Origin: Chionoecetes opilio
Lineage: Eukaryota > Arthropoda > Malacostraca > Decapoda > Majidae
Reading direction: 5' to 3'
Assembly (NCBI GenBank): GCA_016584305.1
Contig: JACEEZ010026180.1
Span: forward strand, 58,501 to 122,500
DNA length: 64,000 nucleotides
Part shown: one piece after another, positions 44,189 through 54,645 of the stretch
How positions within the stretch are numbered: position 1 is the stretch's first letter
Layout of the letters: each line of letters begins with the position of its first letter
Position numbers and translations under genes: made by a program
The notes under the pieces: model-generated
What the model saw: the letters and a program-made list of their open reading frames with translations, nothing else
Told to the model about the DNA's origin: nothing
The model's database searches: none

Positions 44189-44241
44189 TTTTAACGAGAT
44201 CTGTCTCTGAGAAAATCTCCTGCCCGTATATATACTCTATA

Positions 44242-45015
44242 CAGGGAGGTCCCGAAGATACGAGCAGTTAGGTTCCACCTGGCATACTCGTAAAGCGAAA
44301 TCTCGTATAACGAAACACATAACTAATGATAAAATATAGGTTTGGTTACAGGACCCCCATCAATTGAAAAAAAAAAAAAAAAAAAAAAAAGACATGCTTT
44401 TCAAGCTAAAATAAAATATAGCAAACACAACAAACACACAGCGTCTATATTACCCACACTCTACTACCTATTCTGTAGAAAAAGCATTCTGAAAGAGAAA
44501 ATAGCACACAAAATAACATAACTGCACATTAATTAAACATGAAATATGCATAACAAGCAAAAAAGACATTGTAATGTAGGGGACGCCGCGTGATACAAGA
44601 GAAGGTAGTGTAGCGGTCCCGAGGTTGGGGCCGCACACCTGCTAATTACCCCTAAAGGTCAGGCCGCGCCATATGCTTAATTACCCTTCAGGTCACGCCT
44701 TGCTAGGGGTGACCTGACTGCAGTCCCAAGGTTGGGGCAGCACACCTGCTAATTACCCCTAAATGTCAGGCCGCGCCATATGCTTAATTACCCTTCAGGT
44801 CACGGCTTGCTAGGGGTGACCTCACTGGGGTCAACCAAATCCCCCTTTGTCCAGCCTGGGAGTGGTAGGGCGTGCATTTTTAACTTGATAATTTTACTCA
44901 CCCCAGTTTGAATGTCGTATCATTGGATTTTCGATCTCGTATATTGAAAATAGACCCTAATTTACACATCTCGTATCATCGGATTCTCGAATGCTCGTGT
45001 AACGGGACCTCCCTG
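44242..45015 (+). mobile_element. A-family element, copy A5
   Basis: CAGGGAGGTCCCGAAGATAC to AACGGGACCTCCCTG, TA-flanked. An A-run at about 44366-44389 corresponds to the T-run of A2. Two GCTAATTACCCCTAAA units. Confidence 0.75.
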
Positions 45016-45019
45016 TATA

Positions 45020-45056
<37 letters not shown>

Positions 45057-45078
45057 GCAATAGCTAAGCAAGGGTAAT

Positions 45079-45458
45079 AGCTCAATTTTCTGGAGAGCTT
45101 GACTTAACAAAATAATTAGAATTCCGTTATTCCATTTTTCAATGATAGATTTACATTTCGCTATATATAGCAATATTTGGTGCGGTTCCATTACCTACCG
45201 CCGACCCGTTTGGCGTAGGCTTCAAGTGTCATTACATACTCGATATATTGGAATTTTCCGTAAAATCAAGTGTTTCTGGGGAATGCGGTTTCTGCAGTGG
45301 TCTGTATGACACTTAAGCCTACGCCAAACGGGTCGGCGGCAGGTAACGGAATCGCACCAAATATTGCTATATATAGCAAAATGTAAATCTATCATTGAAA
45401 AATGGAATAACGGAATTATAATTATTTCGTTAAGTCGAGCTCTCCGGAAAATTGAGCT
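45079..45458. mobile_element. Palindrome P4, small foldback element
   Basis: AGCTCAATTTTCTGGAGAGC at the left is complementary to the sequence ending TTGAGCTT at 45458. Arms of about 155 bp include GCCTACGCCAAACGGGTCGG and TGCTATATATAGCAAAATGT. A 70-bp loop lies at about 45235-45305. No ORF. Which superfamily mobilises it is unknown. Confidence 0.75.
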
Positions 45459-45464
45459 TCTACT

Positions 45465-45509
45465 ATCTATCTATTTATCTATCTACCTATATGTATCTAT
45501 CTATATCGC

Positions 45510-45550
<41 letters not shown>
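45465..45550. repeat. (TATC)n microsatellite
   Basis: CTATCTAT repeats with a few substitutions directly after palindrome P4. Confidence 0.9.
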
Positions 45551-45552
<2 letters not shown>

Positions 45553-45883
45553 ATTTCTCCATTTACTCTGCATCCTCATACAACACGGTTTTATGGGCGA
45601 CACAGCAGGCCGTGTTGTACGAATCATAGAAACCCATGTTATAATGTACTTATGGTGGACACCTCCGAAATGTTGTACTTTTTCCCTCCTATTAACACAT
45701 TGAAACACATACATTGCCTTTACAATAATCAATATATAGTAAATATACACTCATCTTAGCTCCTTACCTTAATTCTATTGGTGAGAGAAAGTTTGGAAAG
45801 AAATTTCAAAGAAAAAAATAATTATTAACAGATTTTCTATCGGTAGTAAAATCTACCGATTTTCTCGGTAGGCGGTGGTCTTT
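45551..45883. other. Unclassified sequence
   Basis: No gene or repeat recognised. 45595-45660 has open frames without a domain. Confidence 0.3.
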
Positions 45884-46212
45884 CTGTTGCTCTGTTTCCA
45901 TGTTCTTTGGCGTATCGTACAACTTTTAGGTTGTATGCGATAGTAGTATGTATTTAAATCGTTTTGATCATTTCGCCATGGGTGATCATTTCGAGGACTG
46001 AAAAGAGCTTGAGATATGTGTGTGACAGCCTGTTGGTAAATTATACATCAACACTAGCAGACGATAGATGGCGCTGTTGGTGGCAATCTGCCGAGCCTCC
46101 GAGGCAGAATGTAAACATTACAGCGTTAGGACAGATTAGTTGATTTGAATGTCTTATGGTATTTGAAATACTTGTAACAGGTAAGTACTGAGGTACTGAG
46201 TACTGAAGAAGT
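45884..46212 (+). repeat. Direct repeat DR, copy 1
   Basis: About 330 bp (GTCTTTCTGTTGCTCTGTTT ... GAGGTACTGAGTACTGA) repeated in the same orientation at 51372..51708. The two copies bracket the hAT/ZBED gene region. They could be two copies of a dispersed repeat or ends of a larger duplicated unit. Confidence 0.7.
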
Positions 46213-46739
46213 ACTCAAGTTGTGTGTTGTGCAGCGCAGCACCGTGCAGTGCGGGTAAGGGCAGAATTGCTTTGTTTTCGGATCGTCAGATCGTGTTGTA
46301 TGAATACGAATAGTGTTGTGCTATTGAAGTGGGTTGCTCAAACTAAGGTGAACCGTGAGTGTCGTGTGCCCAAATGTAAACAATACGAACCGCTGAGCAT
46401 GCTGCCACCTGGATGGGAGGCAGCAGAAAGTGTTCAATAGTCTCAGAGACGTTCCTGCACCAGGGGCAGTGGGGGTCAGGGGACTGACGGAGGCGGTGCA
46501 GGTGAACCATGAGTGTCGTGTGCCCAAATGTAAACAATACAACCGCTGAGCATGCTGCCACCTGGTGGGAGGCGCGGACAATGACCAGGGGTGACAGGAG
46601 ACGCTCGGACCGCCGGACAACTTTGTTGATTTACGGACTGGACCAGGCATTTGTCCGGGACTCTGACATATCCCCGGACCTCGGAATTTGTCCGGCAAAT
46701 CCGATATCCGGGAAATGGAGGTCCGGGAAAACGAGGGTT
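46213..46739 (-). mobile_element. E-family element, copy E2
   Basis: The right edge (minus orientation) TAACCCTCGTTTTCCCGG at 46739 matches E1. It contains the LINE C2HC fragment twice in tandem (46500-46570 and 46340-46430 share GCAGCATGCTCAGCGGTT and TTTACATTTGGGCACACGAC). It truncates the last exon of the hAT gene next to it. The left boundary within 46213-46340 is not certain. Confidence 0.6.
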
Positions 46740-46943
46740 ATGTGTACCAGTCTCGAGCATGTTAGCATGCCAGAACATGAGCGGATTGTCAGTTACTTCT
46801 ATTCGCTTCATTTTGAAGTATTTGTTTAGTTCAGTGTTGGCTGCCTCTGTCACATTAGGACACAATCCCGAGCTTCCTCTTGAGTCTTCTGAATCTTCGC
46901 TCAAAATTGAAGCCCATGTGGAAGGTTCTCCACATATTGGCTC
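46740..46943 (-). pseudogene. hAT/ZBED gene, exon 5 (dimerisation region), truncated
   Basis: Acceptor TTTCAG, phase 0, coding EPICGEPSTWASILSEDSED, then EAANTELNKYFKMKRIEVTD and NPLMFWHANM, which resembles the hAT C-terminal dimerisation domain (Glu-Leu, P..WW pattern, here FW). The exon stops at element E2, so the last part of the domain is missing. Confidence 0.75.
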
Positions 46944-47195
46944 CTGAAAGTTCAGGATGAAAATTATTAGGCTAGCTTCTTGTAAGGTTATTATCATTAA
47001 GTGAATACATTTTTATTATCTGGAACCAAAACAGAATAAATTGCCTGTAATTTATATATTTCATATGACCTATCGCTATCAGTTATCATAGCTAACGATA
47101 TCATGGTTCTCTAACTCTATGTCATATGATTACATTGGTACATTGCCGCTGCCTCGCGGGTTATACTTATTCAATAGGCATAATTATTTTCTCAC

Positions 47196-47433
47196 CTCAG
47201 TGACCTGAGTATGGTCTGCTGGCCCAGCTGTCTCTGTCACCATCTCCGTTCCTGACACTTCTTGAGTTAGTTCCGATATGATTAGTGTCAGCAGCTTTTG
47301 CTTCCCTCTCTGGCCTTCTTTATTCTGGAAACCAGCCGTTTTGTATCTCGGGTCCAGAAGAGTAGCTATCACCATCAAGGGATTTTGCTCCACATTGACA
47401 AAATGTGCTCTCGTATCTCCACCTTCCAAATAC
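47196..47433 (-). pseudogene. hAT/ZBED gene, exon 4
   Basis: Acceptor TTCATTCAG, donor GAG|GTGAGA. Entered after two codon bases (AG|G = Arg), closed at phase 0. Codes YLEGGDTRAHFVNVEQ, VIATLLDPRYKTAGF (the hAT LDPRYK motif) and ISELTQEV. Confidence 0.75.
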
Positions 47434-47612
47434 CTGAATGAAATATTAATCAAAGAGTGAGTGAAAGAGACAAAGACAGCTATTACACACTTAAACAAAA
47501 TAATAAATATGTGCAGAATTATGATTGTCAAAAGGAAAAGATTTAGAATATTATGTAAACAATTTTTTTAATGCCAATTCTTACAGATTTTTTTTCACAA
47601 GCAATCAGTTAC

Positions 47613-47815
47613 CTGTCAATTTGGTTCAGCAGGGCATCTTTCATAGTTCCAATCCCTGATTGTGAAACTCGTTGTATTTCGATCTTCATCATCTTTGTGA
47701 GGGGGATTATGTCTGACACGGATGCTGTGTCACTCTCAGCTGATAAACTTGATGCATAGATCGGTCCAAGCAGGGCTATAACTTTAGGGATGAGGTCCCA
47801 ATCATTTGGAGTCAG
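47613..47815 (-). pseudogene. hAT/ZBED gene, exon 3
   Basis: Acceptor TTTGTTTCAG, donor CAG|GTAACT. Codes LTPNDWDLIPKVIALLGPIY, SAESDTASVSDIIPLTKMMK and TMKDALLNQIDR, the helical part between the RNase H-like core halves of hAT transposases. Confidence 0.75.
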
Positions 47816-47991
47816 CTGAAACAAAGTAATCCTAACTGTAATAAAAAAAATATATGCTTCCTAACATGAATAAAGAAAACGCTCTTGTGTAAATGGTAAT
47901 TAAGCAGTATGGCGATATTTGATTTTTTCACAGAATAAATAAATTAATGAATGCCAAATAATAATAAATATCCAGTAATATTGTTTGTTAC

Positions 47992-48208
47992 CTTTGATTC
48001 AGCCACAATAGCGAGATCTGGATCATCTTCTGCAAGTTTTATCGCCTGTTTTTGCAGTGATGCACGCTCTAGCATCGTGTAAACACTTCCCCATCGAGTC
48101 TCGCAATCCAACATCATACTATTAATATGCACACCAGCTTGAGTTTGATATTTAGTGAAGATTGCTTTCAGCTTTGGTCGTCTCAACTTCTTCACAAGAG
48201 TTCTTACC
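47992..48208 (-). pseudogene. hAT/ZBED gene, exon 2
   Basis: Acceptor AAACCAG, donor AAG|GTAACA. The first base completes AGG from exon 1. Codes VRTLVKKLRRPKLKAIFTKY, then DCETRWGSVYTMLERAS, the conserved D.TRW.S...ML.R block of hAT transposases. Confidence 0.8.
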
Positions 48209-48633
48209 CTGGTTTAAGAAAAAAGAGCAAAATCAATTTCATTAGATTTTACAAAATTATTAAAATTTAAGATGTAGAAAAAATATTAAAAATCAAAATT
48301 TAACAGTTGTAATTCCAATTTCCAGCAGCCTTGTATACAATTAATTATTCATCACTTATGGGACCTTCGTGCACTAATTTCAATGCAATCCTTCATTAAT
48401 AAAATATTTTTCATGCTATAGCTATAATGAATGAATAAAATGAAAATATTAAAAAGTTGGTCTAATCTTATATAATGTGTTTTGGTGACCCCAGATTCGC
48501 AAATTTCATTCACTTCCAAATTCCAATTATGTAATAGATTTTGTGTGATAGCTAGCCTTTTTCGTGAAGGAATAGGATATGAGCAATTTAGTGCATTGAG
48601 TCTCCTTAAGTCTTAACATTAAGTATATATTAC

Positions 48634-48960
48634 CTGTTAATCATCAGCTTAACTCCACGTTGTTCAAGCACTGAATGATGGACGACTAAGTGTAGGATGT
48701 GGCAGAAGCATCCTATACTTTGGTATCCTGCAGTTCTTGCTCCGAGAACAATGTTGCTGGCATTGTCTCTCACAATGACATGTACATTAGTTATGCCCCA
48801 GTCACTGCATATATTCTTCAGAGCTGAAGAGAGATTTGATGCCGAATGAGCTGTATTATATGGAATGCATCTCAATATTGCAAGTTTCCTTTTGAAATCA
48901 CTTGTAATCCAGTGAGCCGTTATCGACATGAATGAATCCCTGCTTGGAGATGTCCAAATG

Positions 48961-49004
<44 letters not shown>

Positions 49005-49920
49005 TGCCTATAGCGCCTGTAGGCAGTGGTGACCCAGAGCTCGGATGCTAGGCTCTGGAGGTTCACTTGAGGGTTCTGATGGTTGGTCCTCGCCCGTTGG
49101 TGGCGCAGGCTGGATTCTTATAGTGACGCCTGTGAGGCTCATGCCGCCCTCCTGTGTCCTCCGATGCACTCGCAATCGAAGGTAGAGTTGATAGGCAGGG
49201 CATGTGGGTGTTCTCAGGCCACTCGACGGTGCAGAAAGGTTTTGGGTTTCTTCGGGGATCGAACTCGGGTCACCGAGAACGCCAGTCGGAGAGACTAACC
49301 GCTCCGCTACCGCCTCCCCCAGTTGTAATGCTGTATGTTCCCTTTTCATTGGAATTTGATTCTAATGACTGCTTGACAGCATACTGAACTTTTTGATTTA
49401 GTTCTGGGACAAGTTTAGTCCTTATTATTTTTTCGGATGGAACTTTGAACCTTTTTGAAAAATGGCTAATGAATCTATGGAACTGTTCATTCTCTACAGT
49501 TTCATAGGACTTTAAGCCATCACAGAGCCAATATGTGAGAAGTGTTTCCCCTTCAACCTGTTCAGGGTGTTTTGCGTTCCATTTCTTCCCGATATCAAAT
49601 GTCTCTTCAAGAGTCATCTGTTTTGATGTAGAGGCTTTTTCTTGCAGAACATAAACTTGAGCCCTATCTTCTTGCATATTTTGTTTCTTATTTTTCTTAT
49701 CCGTTTCTTCTGCCTGTTTCTCTTCTGCCAGAGAATACTCATCTTTGTGCTTTGCCTTCAAGTGTCCCCACAAAGATTTGGTAGAAAAAGATTTACTTAT
49801 AGCTCCAGCTGATCCTCTCCTTATTTCTACTGTGCATATATTGCATGCTGCCACTTCCTCTCGTTCAGGGACTACTGTGAATTGGTCCCACACTGCTGAC
49901 GCCGGACGTTTAGTAGCCAT
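48634..49920 (-). pseudogene. hAT/ZBED gene, exon 1 (BED finger and DDE start), broken by SINE
   Basis: ATG at 49920. A BED zinc finger follows: SAVWDQFTVVPEREEVAACN, then CxxC and LWGHLKAKHKDEY. Next is a charged linker, ETFDIGKKWNAKHPEQ, FHRFISHFSKRFKVPSEKII and SNSNEKGTYSITT. SINE S4 sits here (48963..49320), and the frame resumes DIWTSPSRDSFMSITAHWIT, then NICSDWGITNVHVIVRDNAS and CFCHILHLVVHHS (DNA..N and CxxH motifs). Donor ACAG|GTAATA. Without the SINE the exon is 929 nt and its phase fits exon 2. It is either an intron-bearing hAT element or a domesticated ZBED gene; SINE and E2 disable it. Confidence 0.85.
48963..49320 (-). mobile_element. tRNA-derived SINE, copy S4, in hAT exon 1
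   Basis: Head GGGGGAGGCGGTAGCGGAGC, B box GAGTTCGATCCCC, tail a 40-base A run. 358 bp. This is the best-preserved pol III promoter among the copies. It divides an ACT GAC codon pair, so the insertion is clean, but no target-site duplication could be seen. Confidence 0.85.
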
Positions 49921-50940
49921 AGTTTTACTATTGGTAGTCTATATTATTGCATAATCATATTATCTGAAAAATGCAATCTAATCTGTAAAAAAGGCAATCA
50001 TATATTCATATTCTTTTAAGACTAGATACTTATACACTTAATAATTAGTTTCACATTCAACAATGAAATATAATTCACAAACTCATAAGATTAGTCCAAA
50101 AAAATATTGGTACGAGTCCAATTTTATACTACGGATATGTTGGAACTTAGAGGGGAGGGGGAGTGGAGGGAGCGTTTTGGTGTATGGAATTATAATTCAA
50201 AGGCAAAATATTACACAGATCTAAGAAGCAGGTAGACATAACCGTATATTTATAGTGATGCAGTTGCCTATAAATCGGCACGCAAAACAAAAATATTTCT
50301 GGCACTTGTATGTACTGTAAAATATAATTATAGTAATTTTTATTAAATAATACGTAAGTTAGTCGAGAAGAAAATAGTCAATAAACAGAAAAAATGTTTC
50401 GTAAGTTCACAAATCACACATGTCTTGATGTCTAACGCGTAACGAGTGCTGCGCAATACACACACAACCATCCCTGCTGGCGTGTAGACGCATACTGGGC
50501 ACTGGTGACTGCCCGGACTGGCGTGACCCGCGTGATTCACCGTGATTGGCGCCTGGTAGACGCCAGATAGTAGACCAGATGTTACGTATCGATGCCAGAT
50601 GTCAACAGATAATCATTACGCAGTGCATAACACATATATAAAGATACTGAAATAGTTTGGTAGTAAATTACACAAATGACTAATTACTCAGTGAATTAAG
50701 AATATATAATTAGAAAATATGACGAACAGCAGTCGAGTAAACAATGGCGCTGCAGGATTGCACCGCTGTGATTGCACCACTATAAGTATAATTCCGTTTT
50801 TATATATTTTTAATACAATTATTTACAATTTAAATAATATTTTCGTGTTATTCATTTAGTATTCCTAATTGTTGAAGTAATAACCATGATTTGTATGATT
50901 CCAAAGACAGTTTACTACCGGTACTAAGTACTAACTAGGG
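49921..50940. other. 5' flank of the hAT gene, no gene seen
   Basis: AT-rich. Should hold the promoter and left end of the hAT element, but no terminal repeat was recognised. Confidence 0.35.
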
Positions 50941-50957
50941 TGCGTTATATTCCACGT

Positions 50958-51142
50958 GGGGGGGGGGGGGGGTGAGGATCCAGACCATTTGTCTGATGGG
51001 TAAAAAAATTATAACCCCGGCCGTGAGTCCGTGACCCCGGCCCCGGCCAAATATAATGACCCCGGCCCCGGCCCCGGCCTCGACCTCGGCCACAGCCCCG
51101 ACCCCGGCCCCGGCTTAGGCAAAATTTCGACCCCGGTCGGTC
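50958..51142. repeat. GC-rich CCCCGGC minisatellite after a G run
   Basis: A G run (about 50959-50972) is followed by CCCCGGCCCCGGCC-type repeats interspersed with GACCTCGG, unusually CpG-rich for this AT-rich window. It may be the interior of a hAT-type MITE; ends were not found. Confidence 0.6.
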
Positions 51143-51371
51143 TATAATCCAGAGTCCAACATCTGGAGGACATAGTCTGACAGATGAACATCATCAATCA
51201 CTTTCCCAGCCCTCAAAAAAGAGATTAGTAAGCGTGAGTGTACCGCATTCACAGGGGAGGTAATGGCCTTTGTTTACATCACCACACGGCCACTATCGTT
51301 TGTCGGCCAGCCGCCAGCCATGTGCTCGGCGCGGACCACTCGGCCACCGCTTCTCCCAGCAGTGATCCAAA

Positions 51372-51708
51372 AGTGTCTTTCTGTTGGTCTGTTTCCATTT
51401 TCTTTGGCGTATCATATAACTTTTAGCTTGTATGTGATAGTATTAGTAAATAGTTTTGATGAATTCGCCATGGGTGATAATTTCCAGGACTGAAAAGAGC
51501 TTGTGATATGTGTGACAGCCTGGTGGTAAATGCTACATCAACACTAGCAGACGATAGATGGCGCTGTAGGTGGCAATCTGACGCCAAAAGGGGGAATGTA
51601 AACATACCAGCGTGAGGACAGATTACGTAGTTGATTTGAATGTCTTATGGTATTTGAAATACTTGTAACAGGTAAGTACTGAGGTACTGAGTACTGAGGA
51701 AGTACTAC
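51372..51708 (+). repeat. Direct repeat DR, copy 2
   Basis: Second copy of 45884..46212, in the same orientation. Includes CACTAGCAGACGATAGATGG and GTATTTGAAATACTTGTAAC. Confidence 0.7.
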
Positions 51709-51744
51709 AACATTCGTCTTGGAAGACCATTAGTATTTTTCAGG

Positions 51745-51911
51745 TTATTTTTTGGGCGAAAACGTGAGTTATAAGCCGTAAAATATGGTACTACGCCTCG
51801 CACCGGACTAAATAAGCATTTTTACAGGGTTTTTAATACTCGAGTTTCGCGATCCTTGAGCTTAGCGCTATGCCTTGGGAATAAAGCAAGCGCGAAATTC
51901 GGGAGGGTACT
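51745..51911 (-). mobile_element. Lone right ends of two TA-type families (O and N)
   Basis: GTGAGTTATAAGCCGTAAAA (to about 51793) is the end of a family whose left end is seen at 58731 (TACCGTATTTTACAGCTTAT). It is directly followed, at 51796-51911, by an end matching element N: GCGCGAAATTCGGGAGGGTA. Confidence 0.5.
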
Positions 51912-52065
51912 GTAAACAGTTCTTTGTCGTATGTTATTATGATGTAAAATAAATAATGGCATAATTTTCAATCATTATAACATTGAAATGGAGACTATAA
52001 TACCTAAATACCCTTGAAACTGGTAGCATTACACTACATTCAGCATTGCTGAGTATAGTCTATTA

Positions 52066-53269
52066 CAGTGCTCTTCAACCTCTTTTGATGTCGTCCACCC
52101 ATAGTGGTGATTTGGTAAAAGCTGTCTACCTCAATTTTTTTTTAATCTCTAAAATATCACGACTTGACATTGTAAATATACTATATCATATATAGACCAT
52201 ATCCTTCTACAAATGTACAAGTAGGAAAAAGCAGATTCACTCATTTTCTATTTACAGTTTACATATTCTTCTCTATAATAACACATGCGGTCTAAAACTA
52301 TAAATATACAAGAACAAAATAAACATAGCTTAGGAATTCCAGAGCAAATACATTTTTCTTCATGAAACTAAAGTAAAATTGCACATAATGTGCGTTATAT
52401 TTTGTAATCTAGAAAACAAAGCCTTTACCTTCAAGAAACAAAAATCAGTGGCCTGGCTGCTGTTGCAATTTGTCTGCTATCAGCATAAATCGAGGCATCA
52501 GATGATTTTCAAATGCAACCCGCATGATAGGATCCAAATTTGGAATAGCATTCTTCATGAAACTTCATTCTTCATGAAACTAAAGTAAAATTGGACATAA
52601 TATGCATTATATTTTGTAATCCAGAAAACAAAGCCTTTTCCTTCAGGAAATAAAAATCAGTGGCCTGGTTGCTGTTGCAATTTGTCTGTTATCAGCTTAA
52701 ATCGAGGCATCAGATGATTTTCAAATGCAACCCGCATGATAGGATCCAAGTTCGGAATAGCATTCCTTTTCTTTGCCTTGATTAAAACTAAACTTAAGAA
52801 ACCTTGCTTACACATATATAATCTTGGCATCTGCAAAAACATGGCTGTTGCCTGCTCAGCTAACTCCTTGTATTCCTGAGTATCAAGCAGGACAACCCAG
52901 AAATGCATTGGATGGCCAAATGTTTTGAAAGCTGCTTTTTGAGAATATTACACTTGAAGCTCCAATAGGGTATCAGAATAATCAGTTCCATCATCCGAAA
53001 ATGAAGTAAGCATCCACATGTTGGAGGTCAAGTCTCTTGGAAATATAAGTCAGGGTTTTCCTGCATCAAAGTAAGGTATCTGGTAATCAAGTGGGACATT
53101 CGTACCTCCAGTGTCTGTTCTGCTGTCTGCATACCATCATGTTCTCAGCCACATTCTCTCATATAGGTATCCAAGACTTCAAAATCAGAAAAACACTGAT
53201 CTATACTGACACGTGGGCATGATCTCGTCCACCTTAGGGTGGACCGTCCACCCAGGTTGAATAGCACTG
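52066..53269 (-). mobile_element. hAT element with transposase C-terminus
   Basis: Ends CAGTGCTCTTCAACCT and AGGTTGAATAGCACTG. Flanks GTCTATTA and GTCTTAAA agree at 6 of 8 positions. A minus frame at 52657..52908 encodes the C-terminal dimerisation part. 52355-52568 and 52569-52780 are a direct tandem duplication of about 213 bp that repeats part of this coding region. Confidence 0.7.
52657..52908 (-). pseudogene. hAT transposase C-terminus (ZBED5/FAM200-like)
   Basis: Frame FWVVLLDTQEYKELAEQATA, LYMCKQGFLSLVLIKAKKRN, PNLDPIMRVAFENHLMPRFK and LQQQPGH. The FW..L...Y..L...A....CE.GFS.L..IK.K.RN pattern is that of hAT transposases of the ZBED5/FAM200 type. Upstream coding is mostly decayed (NQISLTSNMWMLTSFS-like residues near 53000). 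Confidence 0.7.
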
Positions 53270-53319
53270 GTCTTAAACATATAGTCAACTCAGCCTATCT
53301 TGAGCCTGGGTTGGGGTTG

Positions 53320-54436
53320 TGGGATTCCCGCATTGTTGTCAAACCACCCTGCCTCTACCTCAGCCAGCCTGCCACCCTCCTCACCTCTCTCTCACTCTCA
53401 ATATAGTTTACATATTTATTTACGTTGTAAGTAACTTAGTTTGCTTGGCTGTGCCAAACACGAGAGTGCAATGCGAGGCAACCTTCCATGGCGGGCGAAG
53501 AACCATGAAATTATGAATGACTGGGTGAGCGCCCCTTGTTAAGAATACTCGGGCGACATTGTCGCACGAGCTACGGTGCCAAATGTAAAGGAAGGTATAC
53601 AGAATCATTGTTTTACCCTCAAATCACAAGCCATTCATAAAACCATGCAGACGTACTATACAAATATAGAATTTGAAAATGGTTAACATAACAGCTAACA
53701 GTATGAGAGAGGTAGTCATCAGCCTGTTAACGGTGAACATGACAACAATGTGGGAATCCCATAACCCCACCCGAGGGCTCAAGATAGGTGGGATTCCCGC
53801 ATTGTTGTCAAATCATCCTGCCACTACCTCATCCAGGCCGCCACCCTCCTCAAGTCCTCACCTCTTTCACTCTACAGCAGGGGTGGGGAACAGGGGTACG
53901 GCCTGCGGGCTGTATAAGGCCTGCAAAACCATTTGGTCAGGCTCTGCTAAGACAATCACATATGAGACTCTAAATCCAATAAATCTTGGAGGGTTTTTTT
54001 CATATAAATATAAATTGTTATTAAGTGCATGCTTAAAGCAAATTTTAAGGGACAAGCATGTCCATAACGAGACAGATAGGACACATAGATGACGGGACAG
54101 ACACGTATAATTCACGTATGGTTCTTGTCGGCCAAAAAAAAAAGGGTGATTTTTAAGTTGATAGTTTTGTATGGCCCGCGAATGATGTCATGAATATCCA
54201 AATGGCCCTTGGTAGTGAAATGGTTCCCCACCCCTGCTCTACAGAGTCGTTGTTTTACCCCCAAATTGCAAGCCATTCACAAAACCATGCAGCCGTACTG
54301 TGCAAAAATATAATTTATAAATAGTTAACGTAACAGCTAACAGTGTGAGAAAGGTCATCATCAGCCTGTTAACGGTGAATGTGACAACAATGTGGGAATC
54401 CCATAACCCCACCCGAGGGCTCAAGATAGGCCGGGC
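53320..54436. repeat. Tandem duplication with two different insertions
   Basis: The unit GGGATTCCCGCATTGTTGTC ... CCCGAGGGCTCAAGATAGG is present twice (53320-53787 and 53789-54436). Copy 1 has an extra block at about 53400-53603; copy 2 has a hAT MITE (53878..54236) at the corresponding position. Within each unit, CGCATTGTTGTCA and TGACAACAATG are inverted repeats, so the unit may be a decayed element. Confidence 0.7.
53878..54236. mobile_element. hAT MITE
   Basis: CAGGGGTGGGGAAC and GGTTCCCCACCCCTG ends, perfect 8-bp duplication CTCTACAG (53870-53877, 54237-54244). 359 bp, no ORF. Confidence 0.9.
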
Positions 54437-54645
54437 GTTAGAGGCGCTGCGAGTAGACAGGAGGACATTAGCAGCGAGCTGTGATTGGTTGCTCAATTCC
54501 TGGACTTCCCGCAGATTCCGCCACCTTAGTCAAGTGCATGTACTCTCAGGATGCAGTGATAGCAGTGAAGGAACCTTTGTATAATGGCCGATTACCTCAA
54601 CCTCGTCCTCCCACTATTGGCCAGCGCAATGCTGTGGCACCTGCA

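Larger units (their letters stand above)
40127..44207 (-). mobile_element. Penelope-like retroelement (PLE), interrupted by palindrome P3
   Basis: The minus-strand element has, from 44207 downwards, N-terminal domain, reverse transcriptase, and GIY-YIG endonuclease. Its two ends are inverted repeats of about 65 bp (CGTTAAAAGTGATAG at 40132 and its complement at about 44205; both contain CAGCGTTTATTATC). A hammerhead-like motif lies at 40250..40294. The palindrome at 42498..43950 interrupts the N-terminal coding region. PLEs copy by target-primed reverse transcription. Confidence 0.85.

Noticed and set aside
51004..51142. CpG-island promoter
   Set aside because: The GC content comes from a short CCCCGG-type tandem repeat and no gene start follows.
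45880..51710. LTR retrotransposon with DR copies as its LTRs
   Set aside because: No TG...CA borders, primer-binding site, gag or pol lie between the repeats; the interior is a hAT gene on the minus strand.
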